This document shows, piece by piece, positions 10,346 through 21,690 of a stretch of DNA of 64,000 bases. Location: NCBI GenBank assembly GCA_034509495.1, contig CM067507.1, positions 18,440,102 to 18,504,101 of the forward strand, in the 5' to 3' direction. Both the position numbers and the translations under genes were made by a program. The DNA is from Acestrorhynchus altus (lineage: Eukaryota > Chordata > Actinopteri > Characiformes > Acestrorhynchidae). The stretch's first letter is position 1, and the number at the start of each line of letters is the position of its first letter. The notes under the pieces are model-generated. The model searched no databases and was not told where the DNA came from. It was given only the letters and a program-made list of their open reading frames with translations.

Positions 10346-11145
10346 TTGGAACACTAATAGCCAATACAGCTGAGAAACAGCCTGTGCCTCCATTGGTGTG
10401 GTTAAGAAGGTGACAAAAGGTGGAACGTCACAGAAGCTATTGATTCCTGGTACGCTAACGCCAGCGACTTTAATTAGAACTGCCATCAACAGCTGTTCTC
10501 TCGTTTAGACCTAATCACTGCATCAGTACCACGAGCCGGCTTTAAGGGCAGGAACAACAGTACAGTGACTGTGTGAGGAAATGACTGGTGTGCTGAGTGG
10601 ACAGGGAGATGGAGATGATTACGGTGCACCTGAATGGTGACCATAGTGGGTCTGTGTGTACGCTGATGTGGGAACTGAGGTGTTACTGTAAGTGCGGACG
10701 TAAAGGTGCTGACACTGTGAGTGGTTTCACGGCGACCGCAGCCCAATCCAAAAAAGGAAGGCAGAACTGGCGATATCACATCCTTCTCACCGCTCACATC
10801 CCTTTCTCTCCATCTCTCCAAGATTGCACTCTTCCCTTTCCCTTCTCCAGTCTCCAGCTCTCCCTGTGGCTTTCTCCCCAAATGGTCACCATAAAGATTA
10901 GCAGCGCATGACCCACCAAACATGTGTATGACTCAACGACTGGGAGCTGAAGCGCAGGCTCTTCGTGTCTCTGTCTCTCTCATATTCATATTCTCTCTCT
11001 TACCATACCCCCTGCCTCTCTCTCTATGGCACCCATCCATCACTCTCATTTCTCAGCCATGTTTGCTGGGAGCCAGATGAATTTATGATGCATTACCTTG
11101 TTAAAGCGGCACAACTGGCAGGGGAGAGCTTACGTGTTTGCAATA
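10346..11145. other. No gene recognised; pyrimidine-rich stretch
   Basis: A minus-strand frame of 145 codons (10486-10923) has no recognisable domain. Its mirror on the plus strand is also open, so it is likely chance. 10960-11030 is CT-rich. Confidence 0.5.
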
Positions 11146-11188
11146 TGTGTGTGTGTGTGCGTGCGCGTGTGTGTGTGTGTGCGTGTGT
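11146..11188 (+). repeat. (TG)n microsatellite with CG steps
   Basis: TG units interrupted by GCGTGCGCG. The alternating purine-pyrimidine run could adopt Z-DNA. Confidence 0.95.
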
Positions 11189-11651
11189 TCAGGCATGCAC
11201 ATGAGTGTGCAAATACATTTGTACATGCAATTTACTATACAACACAAATGACAGCGTGAATGGGCTGTTGTGCAGCGTGTTATTATTGCTTTTGAAAAGA
11301 CATTGTGAAGAAATCGAGTCAAAAGTCGTAGTGCATCAGCATCAAACACGTCAGTGTGGTGGAACAGAAGGCTGTTATCTGTATCTCAACACATATCTGT
11401 GTCCACGTTCAGCTATGAAGTGTACATGACAGAGACCTGAACACTGTGTTTCATGTATTCTGGAATTATGCCTGAATGTATGTTTAAAGTTATTTATTCG
11501 GTTATTTGTTGGAGGCCCACAGCGGAGAACTCTGATCCCTCAGCCCAGCTCTGCTGGGAAGCGACAGAGGGATGATAAACTGAAACAAAATGCAAATGTA
11601 TTAGAATTCCTTTCTATGTTCACGGCAGTTTGTATAGAACAATGGTTTGAA
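11189..11651. other. No feature recognised
   Basis: No coding or repeat signal seen. Confidence 0.5.
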
Positions 11652-11980
11652 ATATAGGCAAAAGTTTTGGGACGTCTCCTCATTCATTTCTTTGTTTCTT
11701 CTGAGAGGGTATGAGGATACTGGATGATCACCGCCTCACCCTATCTCCAACTTCTACCATTCCAGAAATCAAAACTGCACCGGGGGGCTTTCTACCCCAT
11801 GTCTGGCATTAGGCTCGGTGCCAACAGCATCATGCTCATCTGCTCCAGATAGTCTTTTAATACTGGCAATTCTTTAGCAGGTACTAGACAAGATGTGTGT
11901 GTATTTGCACAAATATGTCAGGAATGGGTGGAGCTTAAAATAACAGAATGCATTCCTTAGAAGGGATGTCCAACAACATA
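11652..11980 (-). mobile_element. Tc1-D deletion derivative, copy 1
   Basis: Read on the minus strand, the order is an eroded terminal region, ATCTTGTCTAGTACCTGC, GGCACCGAGCCTAATGCC, GACATGGGGTAG and the internal junction. A GGTGAGGCGGTGATCATCC-type block and a terminal region with CCCAAAACTTTTGCC follow. The plus-strand copies at 30225, 34583 and 49672 carry the same blocks in the same order. The transposase catalytic region is absent. Confidence 0.8.
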
Positions 11981-12435
11981 TAATGCATGTGATTCATAAT
12001 TGTAATGAATTAATTAGAATTCTTTTGTTCTGTAGTGCTTCGTACAGGCATTTTGTCTAGTACAGTTTTAAATACGGTTCTATTTAATTAGAAGTTGTAA
12101 ACTGGATGTCTTATTGATCAGAGGTTGTGACAATGCCATGGAAGTGACACACCATAAGCCTCAACACTCTGCTGTCTCCTCACTTAAAATTCACTCAGAA
12201 GAAAATCCCGCAAAACCAAAACAGAGCTGAAAAACAGGCCAATTCCAAACCCCCAAAACTTATACAGCAGGTTTTGATTTAATTCTGCCCCCAACATTAA
12301 CATACGTCTAGCCCACTAGAGAAAGCCTTTCAACACAATGACAACTTCAGGAGCAAAGCTAAAAAAAAACCTAAAAATAAAGAGAGTGGACAGAAATCCT
12401 ATCTGAGAGTCGGGAATAATAACAAAAATAAAGTC
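11981..12435. other. No feature recognised
   Basis: AT-rich unique-looking DNA with no coding signal. Confidence 0.5.
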
Positions 12436-12443
12436 CTTGTTAC
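12436..12443. repeat. Putative 8-bp target duplication, left
   Basis: CTTGTTAC here and CTTGTTCC at 12769-12776 flank the hAT-like element with 7 of 8 bases equal. Confidence 0.65.
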
Positions 12444-12768
12444 TAGGGCTTGGGCAATATGAACAAACAATCATATATTTGAGCTGAATGGCAATATATG
12501 ATATGAAAAATACAGTGTAAAAAATTAGGACACCCAATGAAATCCTTCTTCAGCATTTTTTTTACTTTAATTTAAACATATTGAAATTTAATCTTCATTT
12601 CTTCTTTATCACTAAGTTTTATGGCCCTCCATATTGAGGAGCAGAGTAGAGGAGGAGCTGAGAGCAAGGGGGGGAGCAGAGTGAGGGAACAGGGAAAAAA
12701 GCTTTTTATATCTTGCTCTGTTTATATTCCAAAATCTATACACATAATTGATATATTTCCCAGCCCTA
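12444..12768. mobile_element. hAT-like non-autonomous element with 8-bp target duplication
   Basis: The left end TAGGGCTTGGGCAATATG and the reverse complement of the right end (TAGGGCTGGGAAATATAT) form an imperfect terminal inverted repeat. An 8-bp flanking duplication with one mismatch is the length expected for hAT elements. The 325-bp body has no transposase. It hosts a piece that looks like a Tc1 terminal repeat (12511-12545), so it was probably a landing site for a later insertion. hAT assignment is inferred from ends and duplication length. Confidence 0.72.
12511..12545 (+). mobile_element. Tc1-F-type terminal repeat inside the hAT-like element
   Basis: The word starting TACAGTGTAAAAAATTAGGA followed by CACCCAATGAA resembles the left end of Tc1-F at 55886 (TACAGTCATGTGAAAAAGTT, then AGGATACCCCATGAA). 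No transposase region follows, so it is a terminal remnant or a very short deletion derivative. Confidence 0.5.
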
Positions 12769-12776
12769 CTTGTTCC
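12769..12776. repeat. Putative 8-bp target duplication, right
   Basis: CTTGTTCC, paired with CTTGTTAC at 12436-12443. Confidence 0.65.
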
Positions 12777-13022
12777 AGTGCTAGGCTAGCTTACAATAGG
12801 CTATGCTATGCAACTGTGAGTCACTGCCTTCCTGTAATACAGCAAAAAAAAAAAACGACTCTACCTTACTTGAGCCAGCCAGGTGCTCCTATTTATATCT
12901 GAACTCTTATCAGTTCATTGCCAATAATGCACTTGGTTGCACCCTGTGCTGAACATGTATGCATGTGACTGTATGCATGTGACTGTGTTCTAACACTCAT
13001 AAATGTCTATGCATATGTAGTG

Positions 13023-13056
13023 GAGAGAGAGAGAGACAGAAAGAGTAAGAGAGAGA

Positions 13057-13107
<51 letters not shown>
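13023..13107 (+). repeat. (GA)n microsatellite, long
   Basis: An 85-bp purine tract. The last 50 bases or so are pure GA; the first part has ACAGAAAGAGTAA interruptions. A mirror-symmetric purine tract can form triplex DNA. Confidence 0.97.
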
Positions 13108-13109
<2 letters not shown>

Positions 13110-14342
13110 ATCCATCACAGAGTAGCAGTGCGGCCCATCGAAGCGGCGCTGTCTATCCAGAACAGAAGGTGGAATCTAGAAACAGACACCGCTGGCATGA
13201 GCTGGAATCAATCACAAAATGAAAAAGCGCCACAAAAGGCAAACACTCTAAAACAACCAAGACACACCCAGCAAGAAGAGAGAACCAGCACGACCTTCAT
13301 TCTCAAGACATTTTCTGTTGAGAACTACAGTCATATTCAAAGCTTACCTAAATACTTGATATAAATGCTAATTTCATAAAGAAACCACAACAAAAATGAG
13401 GTCTGGAGCTATTTTTGTGCTTAATTACATCGGTATATGCTTCTGCTAATACGCGTTCGGCTGCAGGTGACCCGATATTGAACCATCTCGCGGATAACAC
13501 TGAGGATTAAACCTTCCCAGCAAAACAGGTGGTTGGAAGGTGGGAGTTGAGAAGTGGGGTGGTGTGTGTGGGGTTGGTGGGTGAGAAGAAGGAAATGTTG
13601 TGACAGTTCTGGGTGAGGACTGCAGCGGGAGAGACTTAGCGAGCGGGCAGGGCATTTTAAAAGCGAAACACCCAAGAGAGCCTTTTATTTGACATATTGC
13701 GGAGAGACTGCAACGAAAGCAAGCTTGTTCCCAGGATCAAAATGAAGAAGAAAATGATTTTCGAAGAGCAAAGCAAAGCACTCTAAAAAGTTAGATCTTG
13801 GAATTATGCTGCTGCCTATTCCATCTCGTCCAAACTGGTGTGCCGAACACCATATGAACAAATGCGAACGTTAAACACAGGTATCTATCGTCCACAAATC
13901 AACCTTCATCCGTATGTGTGCAGCGTGGACACGACATGCTATGCTCACTTATGGCTCATTAAAATCATGTCGCTATTAATAAAGCATTGACCATTTTACT
14001 GCTCTGTTCTAAGATACTCGGTGCAATCGGCAAAGAAATGACCAGAGCCTCAAATCAAGAGAGCGATGAAAACACAGAATGGTTTTTGTGACAATCTGCA
14101 GAAACCAGTGGGAGCACTCATAGAGCTGGTGCCATGTGGAGTGCCAAGCTCCCCTCTGATGTCAAGCAGGCTTATTCCGAGTGCTCTCAGGTAGCAGCAA
14201 AATCACTATGACTGGCATCATGACTCACAGGCCCTGCCAAAATGTGTTCATATTTTGTTTGTGAGTAATTGGCATCTTAATGGGCTGCGGTTCACATTAC
14301 AGGGATTAAGTCAACTAAATCTGAATCTGATAAAGCTCAGGC
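13108..14342. other. No gene recognised
   Basis: Unique-looking sequence. The open frame at 13020-13364 is driven by the GA repeat. A G-rich tract at 13530-13580 gives overlapping minus-strand frames without motifs. Confidence 0.5.
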
Positions 14343-14455
14343 TTTTTTTTTTTTTTTCAGAGCGATGTGAATATTATTAGATTTGAACCATTTCATACAG
14401 TATGAGCCTAAATTGGATACTTATCTGAAATGCAGCCATGTGACGGTAATGAGAA
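14343..14455. repeat. Poly(T) 15 nt and repeat G, putative copy 2
   Basis: A T-run (14343-14357) is followed by CAGAGCGATGTGAATATT and AAATTGGATACTTATCTGAA (14411-14430), the latter resembling the ATCCGATACGTATT core of repeat G at 44970-45125. Assignment is tentative. Confidence 0.35.
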
Positions 14456-15610
14456 GAGTCAGATTGGAGAGCATGTTTGAAGTTAATTAGTGGTCATTAT
14501 TCAGGGCTGGCAGCATGTCACCGATGGTTAATAACGGAAGCTAATGTCAATCTGTTTACATTAATAAGACACTTACAAACACCAAGCAAAACATCTAAAG
14601 TGAAATAACATGGAGTGAAATTTGAGACACTGTCCACATGTATCCAGATATATTTTCCAAAGCAGGTGTTTCATCAGCATTTCGGAAAATGATCCTTACA
14701 GGCCCTAGAACGGAAAACTGGAAAATTTTCCTTGGAAGAGTTGAACAATGACTTCAATATATGTAAATGACACACAAACCTTCAGCAGTTGGGCTAAATG
14801 AGGCTGATTTAATGCCTCAATGAGGCTGGAAAGCTGTCTTGACTTGTTATATTTATACCCACATAAGTTGCACACTTCAGGAGATTGTCATGTTGTGGAC
14901 TCTAGAAAGCAGCATGTCACCACCAGACACCAACAGTTATAGGGATTATTTCTTTCTATAATCCATTTCCTCCTAAACAAATTGTCCGTTCTCAGCTGAA
15001 ATGGAGCCAAATGAATATCAGAAGGGAAAGTTCTGGCTTGAGGCTGACTGTGTCTCAAAATGAGTGGTTAGTGGTTAAAAGCTGCTTACAGAAACTGGAA
15101 CCAGACTAAAAGGCAACCCAGGTACAGTCTCTTCAGCTGTTCAGGAGAAAACAACAGGATAGCAACTCCATCTGACAAGGCTCTGGAACATTTACAGTGT
15201 TTTTGTTTTGTCTTCAAACCGCGCTATAATATGCAACTTCTGTGAGCTGAGGTGAATCGGCTTTGTCCTAACGTAAGTCACACACACACCACAGCTTAGT
15301 GTACTCAATAAACGCCGTCTTTCGGCATATGACATAAAAACGAACCGCGTTCGGCAGTGTTCGGTTATGTAAAAGTAAACTGTAAACGTTTTTGATGAAA
15401 TCTGAAGAGATTTTGTTTGGTCAGTTCTATAAATAATCTGGCAATGGCTGCTAAAAAGATCACATTCATGGGCAGAGCATTGATCGGTCAATACCCTCCC
15501 CAGAAAGCCCCACACTTTCTTTAAAGGTTATGTTATGACTGTTCTGAGGCCGTACAGTTAGTGAACCTGTCATCGCTGGCGTGAATCACAACCTTCGTAG
15601 TATGGCTGCA
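14456..15610. other. No gene recognised; AT-rich, unique-looking
   Basis: It contains TTAATTAG (about 14484-14491) and TTACATTAATAAG (14555-14570), which include homeodomain-type cores. Such words are common by chance. A minus-strand frame at 15192-15515 has no motif. Confidence 0.45.
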
Positions 15611-15630
15611 AACACACACACACACACACA
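15611..15630 (+). repeat. (CA)n microsatellite, short
   Basis: Ten CA units. Confidence 0.95.
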
Positions 15631-16984
15631 TAGACTACACTCGCATACAGAGACCCCTGTGTGCACCCTTGCCATCCTGGGCTTGTGATGAGGGCTAATG
15701 GGAGTCAGCTGTGTGGTGTAATTGGCCAGGAATGCAGACCGGGGTGCTGGGCGACAGGGCTTTTCCACGCCACATCAGCTGGCTGGAGAGAGCAGAGGAG
15801 GCAGCAGTGTGAGCCAGGCCCGGGCAGAGGGACCACGCTCTCTCTACGGACCTTCCCTATCCTCCCCGTGACTGAAAGAAACAACACAGCGACACTGTTT
15901 GGCTGGACATCCAGTTCCAAGCCTGCCTCACAAATAACGTAAGGCCTTGGCAGCCTCTGCTCCATCACAGTGACCAAACAGCCTCTGGCGCAGTCAGAGT
16001 GAGGTCAGAAGTCTCCGAGGAACCATTCAGCTACACTGATTTACCGGAAAGCCAGCAATGATAAGAACAGTTGTCATATTCAGGAGAGCTGCATTTTCTA
16101 GAAGTAAAACAAGAAAGGTTCTTTAGAACAGCAGTCCTGCGACTACGCTCCTCATGTGCTTCAGACTGAAAGTCAGTCAGTCAGCCGTCTCCAGGATCTG
16201 TTTAATGTAATCCAACTCCTGCTTTAAATCACAGAAGAACCTAAACACCCAGCCCAAGGTAAAAAGAGCATCTTCGGAAATATGAACCTATTGTAAGTGT
16301 TTGATGTGCTGTTTTCGAGATGTCAGCTACAGTAACAGCCAGTTTCTCACTTGCCACATCTGTGATGCCATAACCATGAAAACTTTTACACACGACCAAC
16401 TTATTCAGACGGTAAGAGATGAATCTGTCCATTGATAAGTATTTCTCCTGCAGAGAGTCTGCAGTAGAAGATGTGGGAGAAAAAAAAAACATAGAAGATG
16501 ATGTGGGGGGAACTGATTAAATGTGCTGTGCCTTGTTGATAAGTAAATGCATCCTTGCATAGCCAAGGTTCAGACAAAGGTTCCAAAAGGAATGGCTGAA
16601 GTAGATTTTTCCTCATGTTGCTGCGGATGTCAATCTAATCGTAACGGTTTGTTCCGTACTTTTCAGCCCAGGCTTTTTTTTTCTTTTTAAACAAAGCACA
16701 ATACAGGACATTTTGCATGCAGAACAGAGCCTCAGCTCTACATGGCATGGATTCCACAACATGCTGGAACTATACCTTTTAGAAGAATTTCCATTATAAA
16801 ACATTCCAAAGGTATTCTACTGGATTCCAATCATCACGAATCCGGACAATCCAGGCACTCCAGTCCAGTTGTCTTCACTTTAAGACCATACTTTAAGATA
16901 CACAGTGACTGTATTAACTATTGACCACTTAAATATTTGGCATCTTCATTTACTGTGTATTTATAGCCTGAACGGGCAGAAAAA
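15631..16984. other. No gene recognised
   Basis: GC-richer part at 15640-15960, where open frames on both strands overlap without motifs. The rest is AT-rich. An A-run lies at 16481-16489 and a T-run at 16674-16681. Confidence 0.5.
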
Positions 16985-17303
16985 TCATTCATTCATTCAT
17001 TTTCCAAACCGCTTATTCCTGAATAGGGTCATGGGTGAGCCAGTGCCCAGCCGGCAACACTGAGCGCAAGGGCGGGAAACAACCCTAGACAGGGCGCTAA
17101 TCCATCGTAGGGCTCACACACACATTAAGGGCCACTTTAGAGTCACCAATTCACCTATCTGTGGGGGAAACCGGAGTACCCGGAGGGTACGCAAACACGC
17201 AAACTCCACACAGAAACTTCCTAGGTCACCCCACCTGGGGATCAAACCCAGGTCCTTCTTGCTGTGAGGCAACAGCACTATCCACTGCACCACCTTGCCG
17301 CCC
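16985..17303 (-). mobile_element. tRNA-derived SINE S2, copy 1
   Basis: Read on the minus strand from 17303, it begins GGGCGGCAAGGTGGTGCAGT, which carries a polymerase III A-box-like TGGTGCAGTGG. It continues with GTGCTGTTGCCTCACAGC and a B-box-like GGGTTTGATCCC (reverse complement of 17238-17249). The body contains GGAAACCGGAGTACCCGGAG, CAAACTCCACACAGAAA and the gcgctaatccatcg block, and ends in (ATTC)n. This is a family widely seen in teleosts. The A-to-B-box spacing supports a tRNA origin. Confidence 0.85.
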
Positions 17304-17652
17304 ACAAAGAAATCAGGAAAAGCCAATTCCTGATCACATATTGATGTCCATCCAACACAGACTGCAACACTGACTGACTGGTCATAATAAGCCAAGTGTG
17401 TCAAGAAAACATTCTCCCAACTGTTAAATCACCATCGCCTGTCTAGACTGTTGACACAAGGCAGGTTGGGTTCATGCAATTGGCACCAAACTTTAGCAGC
17501 AATGGGATTCCTCTGTTGATGCTGCCACTGCAGCCTCCACTTTCTGATCTTGGCTGTTCTTCAGTTCCTCTGTTGTTGAAGCCCATCCGCCTCACGATTC
17601 AGCAGGCATTCTGATGATTTTCTGATCACGCAATTCTTCAGTGTGGCTGAGT
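17304..17652. other. No feature recognised
   Basis: Unique-looking DNA between SINE S2 and the inverted-repeat MITE. Confidence 0.5.
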
Positions 17653-17821
17653 TACCGTATTTTCCAGACCACTAATTTATCTATGCTGGAAAACCATGCG
17701 GCTTATATATAACGTGGTGCAGTTTTTCTTCTTATATATGTTATTTTCCACGTTTTTTTTTGTTTTTTTTTGGTTTTTTTTAAACTTTGCAGGTGCGGCT
17801 TGTAGTCCGGAAAATACGGTA
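17653..17821. mobile_element. MITE with 17-bp terminal inverted repeats, 169 bp
   Basis: Left end TACCGTATTTTCCAGAC (17653-17669) and right end GTCCGGAAAATACGGTA (17805-17821) are reverse complements with one mismatch. The pairing can be extended loosely through GCGGCTTATA-type sequence. The interior is T-rich (17753-17781) with no coding. Elements with CCGTATTTTCCGGAC ends are known as abundant small inverted repeats in animal genomes. The transposase family that mobilised it is not evident. Confidence 0.85.
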
Positions 17822-18740
17822 CTTTTGATCAGTTTGAATCAGTTTGGCCATTCACTGACCTCTCCCATTAACTGGATGTTTTTCTGTATTACAGTATTCT
17901 GAGTAAACTCTACACAAAGCTGCGGTGAAAATCCCAGGAGCTCAGCATTTAAAGAAATTCTCAAACCACAGCTTTTGGCACCAACACCCTGCCCTGGTTA
18001 AAATGACCGAGATCAACTTTTACCCCCTTTCTGATCATTGATGTTAGCAGTACCTGAAGCTGGTGTCCTGTATCTGCATGATTTCAGAGATAACGATGAG
18101 ATAATCAGATAAATGAGTCGGTGTGATGTGCTCAGTGAGGGTATATTTGCATTGAAGGTGGAGTCAGTTTAAATCTAATGAGATTGGATGGAAGGTTAGA
18201 AATTGGGCATTTAAAAATGCACCCCAGACGCTACTGTTAAATAAAACGACATAGTACAATTAAAATAATAAATAATAAAAGCCACATATGTAGATCAGGA
18301 ACGTGGCACACAAAAAAAGGCACAGGAAGCCCTAGAAGTGTTTGTAGAACTAAATGGTGTGAGCTTATTCTCTTTGTCTTTTATCTTGGCTGAGGAAAGA
18401 GTGAGTAAATGGTGGCAGGTTCTCTGCTTGCCAGCACCATGAGGGATTCCAGGAGGAGACACAGGCCACAAGTGAGGAGGGTGGGAGGGGGTCTATGAAA
18501 CACCTGGCCAGGGGCCGAGACTTGGGCAGGCCAGGGCCGTTAAATGATTCATGCTGTCTAGGTAAGAGAGGAGAAGCTGTCTCTGTCTCCATGTCTCTGT
18601 CTCTGCCAGCGTCTGCAGGTAGCCTTGTTATGCTAATGTCTGGGGAGGCTCTTTGAAGCCACACTCATCTCAGAGATGGCTGATGAGAGGCCCTTTTTAT
18701 GCCTGTCCAGAGGGACTCATTAGCGGAGAAAGAGTGGGGT
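17822..18740. other. No gene recognised
   Basis: Unique-looking. A minus-strand frame at 18365-18664 has no motif. Confidence 0.5.
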
Positions 18741-18746
18741 GGGTGT

Positions 18747-18777
<31 letters not shown>

Positions 18778-18779
18778 GG
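18741..18779 (+). repeat. (TG)n followed by G19 tract
   Basis: About nine TG units, then 19 consecutive G (18761-18779). The G-tract can form quadruplex structures and is a likely polymorphic or misassembled length. Confidence 0.95.
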
Positions 18780-19192
18780 CATCACACCAGGCGAGATGGA
18801 ATGATGGAATTGCAAGAGAAGAGGGAGAGAGAGAAAAAAGAGAGAGCAAAGAGGAGATGAGAGAAGGACGGGGGGGCTTAGGAAGGCCAAGCTTCCTCCC
18901 TCAGCATATGTGGACAGATTATTATCATGCAGCATATTGGCAGTGATACAGAGCGAGTCAAAGATGTATCTCTCTCTCTGCGGACTTTTCAGTGCACTGC
19001 GATGCTCCTCTGACGCCAGGCCAGAGCCAAAGCGAAATGCGACTCTAGGCGAGCGCTCCCAAAAACAGCACCGTTAGAGAATACTCACAAGAGCGAGCGA
19101 GGTACAGGCTGCCAGCCATTCACAGACTTGCGTGTGCTTACATTCGACAAGGTCATTTGAGGTAACTCAAAATGTAGGCTGTTACAAAGATG

Positions 19193-19196
<4 letters not shown>

Positions 19197-19246
<50 letters not shown>
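19197..19246 (+). repeat. (CT)n microsatellite
   Basis: About 24 pure TC units. Confidence 0.97.
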
Positions 19247-19570
19247 GCATTGTTGGTAGTTAGTGCTGCAGGCCCTGTTCAGACCTAGCTGGTGCCTGAA
19301 GACTGCGGAAGGAGTATAAGTGAAAAGACAATGGAGGATAAAGAGAGAGAAAGGAGATGGAGAGACAGAGAGAGGGAGAATGAGCAGACGAAAACAGAGC
19401 AAGAGAGCGAGCAAGGCAGGATATCTGGGTGAAATCGCCTCAGCCTGAGCTGCTTTAATAACAAGCCTAGGGCCAAAGGAACACAGCCTCAGTTCCACAC
19501 CATCGCCACACTTAATAACACTGGCCTCCATCACGGACACTCTGAGAAACCTCGCAATTCTCCTTTCCTT

Positions 19571-19586
19571 CTCTCTCTCTCTCTCG
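19571..19586 (+). repeat. (CT)n microsatellite, short
   Basis: Eight CT units followed by CGATCGCTCACTCGCCCG. Confidence 0.9.
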
Positions 19587-20445
19587 ATCGCTCACTCGCC
19601 CGCCCGCTCTCACTGCAACCCTGCCTCTGCGACTGGATTTTTCATTAAATAAATGCAATAACCAACGAGCCTAGTGGATTATCACTGAAAAAGCACTTTT
19701 TGAGATATGAGAGCAAAAATGAAAAATGAAAGTTTTTTTGGAGGTTGCAGAAGAGAGAGGGAGAACGGGAGGGAGAGAATGTATTTCAGGCAAATGGCAT
19801 CTGCTGTCTGGTCAGACAATTCTTGAAAGTTAAAGGAGAGAAACTTAATAAAAGCTCTGGAGAGGCGCAGTCAGCTAAGAAGGGTTCATGAGAAAGAATT
19901 TCCCACAGAGCAAGAGGACACTTACATAAACATCACATCCTGGACTCGAGTGCTAAGGCTCAGAAGTCGGACGACAGGGGCAAGAAGCTGGGGGTTGTGG
20001 AGAGAGCAATGCATCCTGGGACAAGCCATTGGTAACCAGAGAGGATGACTCAAAGCCCCTTGGGCTACATACAAAGAGTGTTTACGCAAGCTACACAGCT
20101 GGATGAAGAATCTCAAGCATGTGAGGTCAGCTTTCCTTAGCTTACACTTGGGCTGAATAAAACTCCTAACACATCATTTACAACTCTAATACTGTAAGGC
20201 AATCAAAGCCCACACTGTACATAATATGGAGAGATAGGGAAGCTTGTGCTGTTTACTTGTAAGCAGTCGTGTGGGCAAGCTTTGAGTATCCTCTCAAATG
20301 TGTATCTTACGTATGGACATACAGTGCATAGGTTTAAGCAATGACCTGATGTGTAAAACGGCTGAATGAATGTACATGGACGTTCCGATCTGCACACTTA
20401 TGTGAACCTGATGCCAACGTTATATATGGATACACATATCATCAA

Positions 20446-20990
20446 AAATAGCTGCACCCTGAAGGAATCAACCGACTCAGAATGGCAGCAGGTCATCTTC
20501 AATGATGCGTCCTGCTTGTATCTTGGGGCAGATGACCAACAAATCTGCATGCTGAGGCACTGGGGTCAGTGCCAAGATGAACAGTTATTGCCATCCATCA
20601 CATATCCAGAATGCCTGGTGCCATTATGTGGGGTGTGATTTCATACGGTGCACGCTCCTTCGACGCTCCTCCGCCATCACTGCCTTTACTGCCATCTCAA
20701 GAGCTTGCCTTGAAGACACAGATACTATGATGTAGCCAGCTGCATCGCCAGACATATCCCTGATTGAAAATGGGACAGTCTTGGGCACGCGATTAACCCT
20801 CCAACTGCAAAATCCGCAGGAACTGAGCGGGAATATTCAAGCAGCATGGGATGGATTATCACTGTACCCCGTTAGAGACCTCTACAACTCCATTCAGGGG
20901 TGTCTGACATGTTGTATTATACCCAATGCTACACCGAGAGACACCACGTCTGCATGTGTCGCTCAATAAATATTGCCCATATCGTTTATG
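20446..20990 (+). mobile_element. Tc1-B relic, copy 1 (Tc1/mariner transposase remnant)
   Basis: WQQVIFNDAS carries the first catalytic Asp codon at 20504-20506 (the usual following Glu is Ala). SPDISLIENG carries the catalytic Glu at 20766-20768. AAWDGLSLYPVRDLYNS matches the C-terminal tail of this Tc1 group. The second Asp block is missing and several stops break the frame. The 3' flank shares AATATTGCCCATATC with the copy at 36225. The left edge (20446-20476) shares a 31-base word, three mismatches, with 57631-57661. This suggests that an outer element segment is fused directly to the catalytic region by a deletion. Confidence 0.85.
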
Positions 20991-21369
20991 TTTCTGATAT
21001 CACTCTTTCTGCAACTATTTGGCCATCTTTTTTTTTTTTTTTAACAATGCATGTAGTTTTCAGATGCCAACATCTGGAGTGTTCAGCATCCATAGAAAGG
21101 ACACCTTTATTGCTCCTCATGAAGCTGCAAAAGAGAAGGTGAAATGAACAATATACACTACATACTGTCACAACAGCATGCATTCCTTATACTAACCCTA
21201 GCAGCAGAATGGGCCACGATGCTCAGAGGCTTTTAATCACATGCTCATCAACTTCTGCATCAGCTCCATCAGCTGGAGTGGATGTAAAGCACACTACCAC
21301 TGAAGATTCCTATTCCCTGGAGTTCTACCCTCGGTCAGATTTCAGGGGGACGCTACCTGCCTGTATGTA
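20991..21369. other. No feature recognised; T-run
   Basis: A T-run lies at 21030-21043. No coding signal. Confidence 0.5.
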
Positions 21370-21690
21370 CACTGGCCACGGCAATGTTTGGTGGAGGAGG
21401 AATAATGATCCGCAGCAGTTGTCCATGATTCAAGATGGAACGTGCTTGGTAGGGTGCTTTCCTGATTCAGCGGGACAATGACCCCCGTGCAAAAAGCAAG
21501 GTCGATAAAGAAATGGTTTTTCAAGGTTAGTATGAAAGATAATGATGGGCCTGCACAGTGTCCTGACCTCAACCCCATATAACACCTTTAGGATGAATTG
21601 AAATGCATAATGCAAGCTAGGCTTTAATGCTCAACATCAGAGCTCAATCTCACAAATGCTCTCAAAGCTGAGTGCAAATGAATCTCGGCA
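21370..21690 (+). mobile_element. Tc1-D relic, transposase C-terminal half
   Basis: A TTTGGTGGAGGAGGAATAAT block (21389-21408) corresponds to the GGG segment between the first two catalytic Asp residues. CGGGACAATGACCCC holds the second catalytic Asp (21474-21476). CCTGACCTCAACCCCATATA marks the Glu motif, where the Glu codon is TAA (21580-21582). The distance from Asp to that codon is 106 bases, one more than the 105 expected for 34 intervening codons, so a one-base frameshift lies between. This is the only catalytic remnant of the family whose deletion derivatives lie at 11652, 25150, 30225, 34583 and 49672. Confidence 0.85.

Larger units (their letters stand above)
18780..20445. other. No gene recognised; purine- and pyrimidine-rich microsatellite zone
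   Basis: 18820-18870 and 19340-19410 are GA-rich. The pure tracts at 19197-19246 and 19571-19586 are listed separately. The minus-strand frame at 19085-19540 (151 codons) runs through the CT array and is an artefact. Confidence 0.5.

Noticed and set aside
10486..10923. 145-codon minus-strand frame
   Set aside because: No domain or motif, and the opposite strand is open over the same interval (10597-10911). Likely chance in GC-balanced DNA.
11101..11349. Frames of alternating Val-Cys or His-Thr (here and at 26202, 27067, 27149, 38486, 40461)
   Set aside because: Products of (TG)n and (CA)n microsatellites.
17238..17303. Possible true tRNA gene in the SINE S2 head
   Set aside because: No acceptor stem pairing; continuous with a SINE body repeated at 37503.
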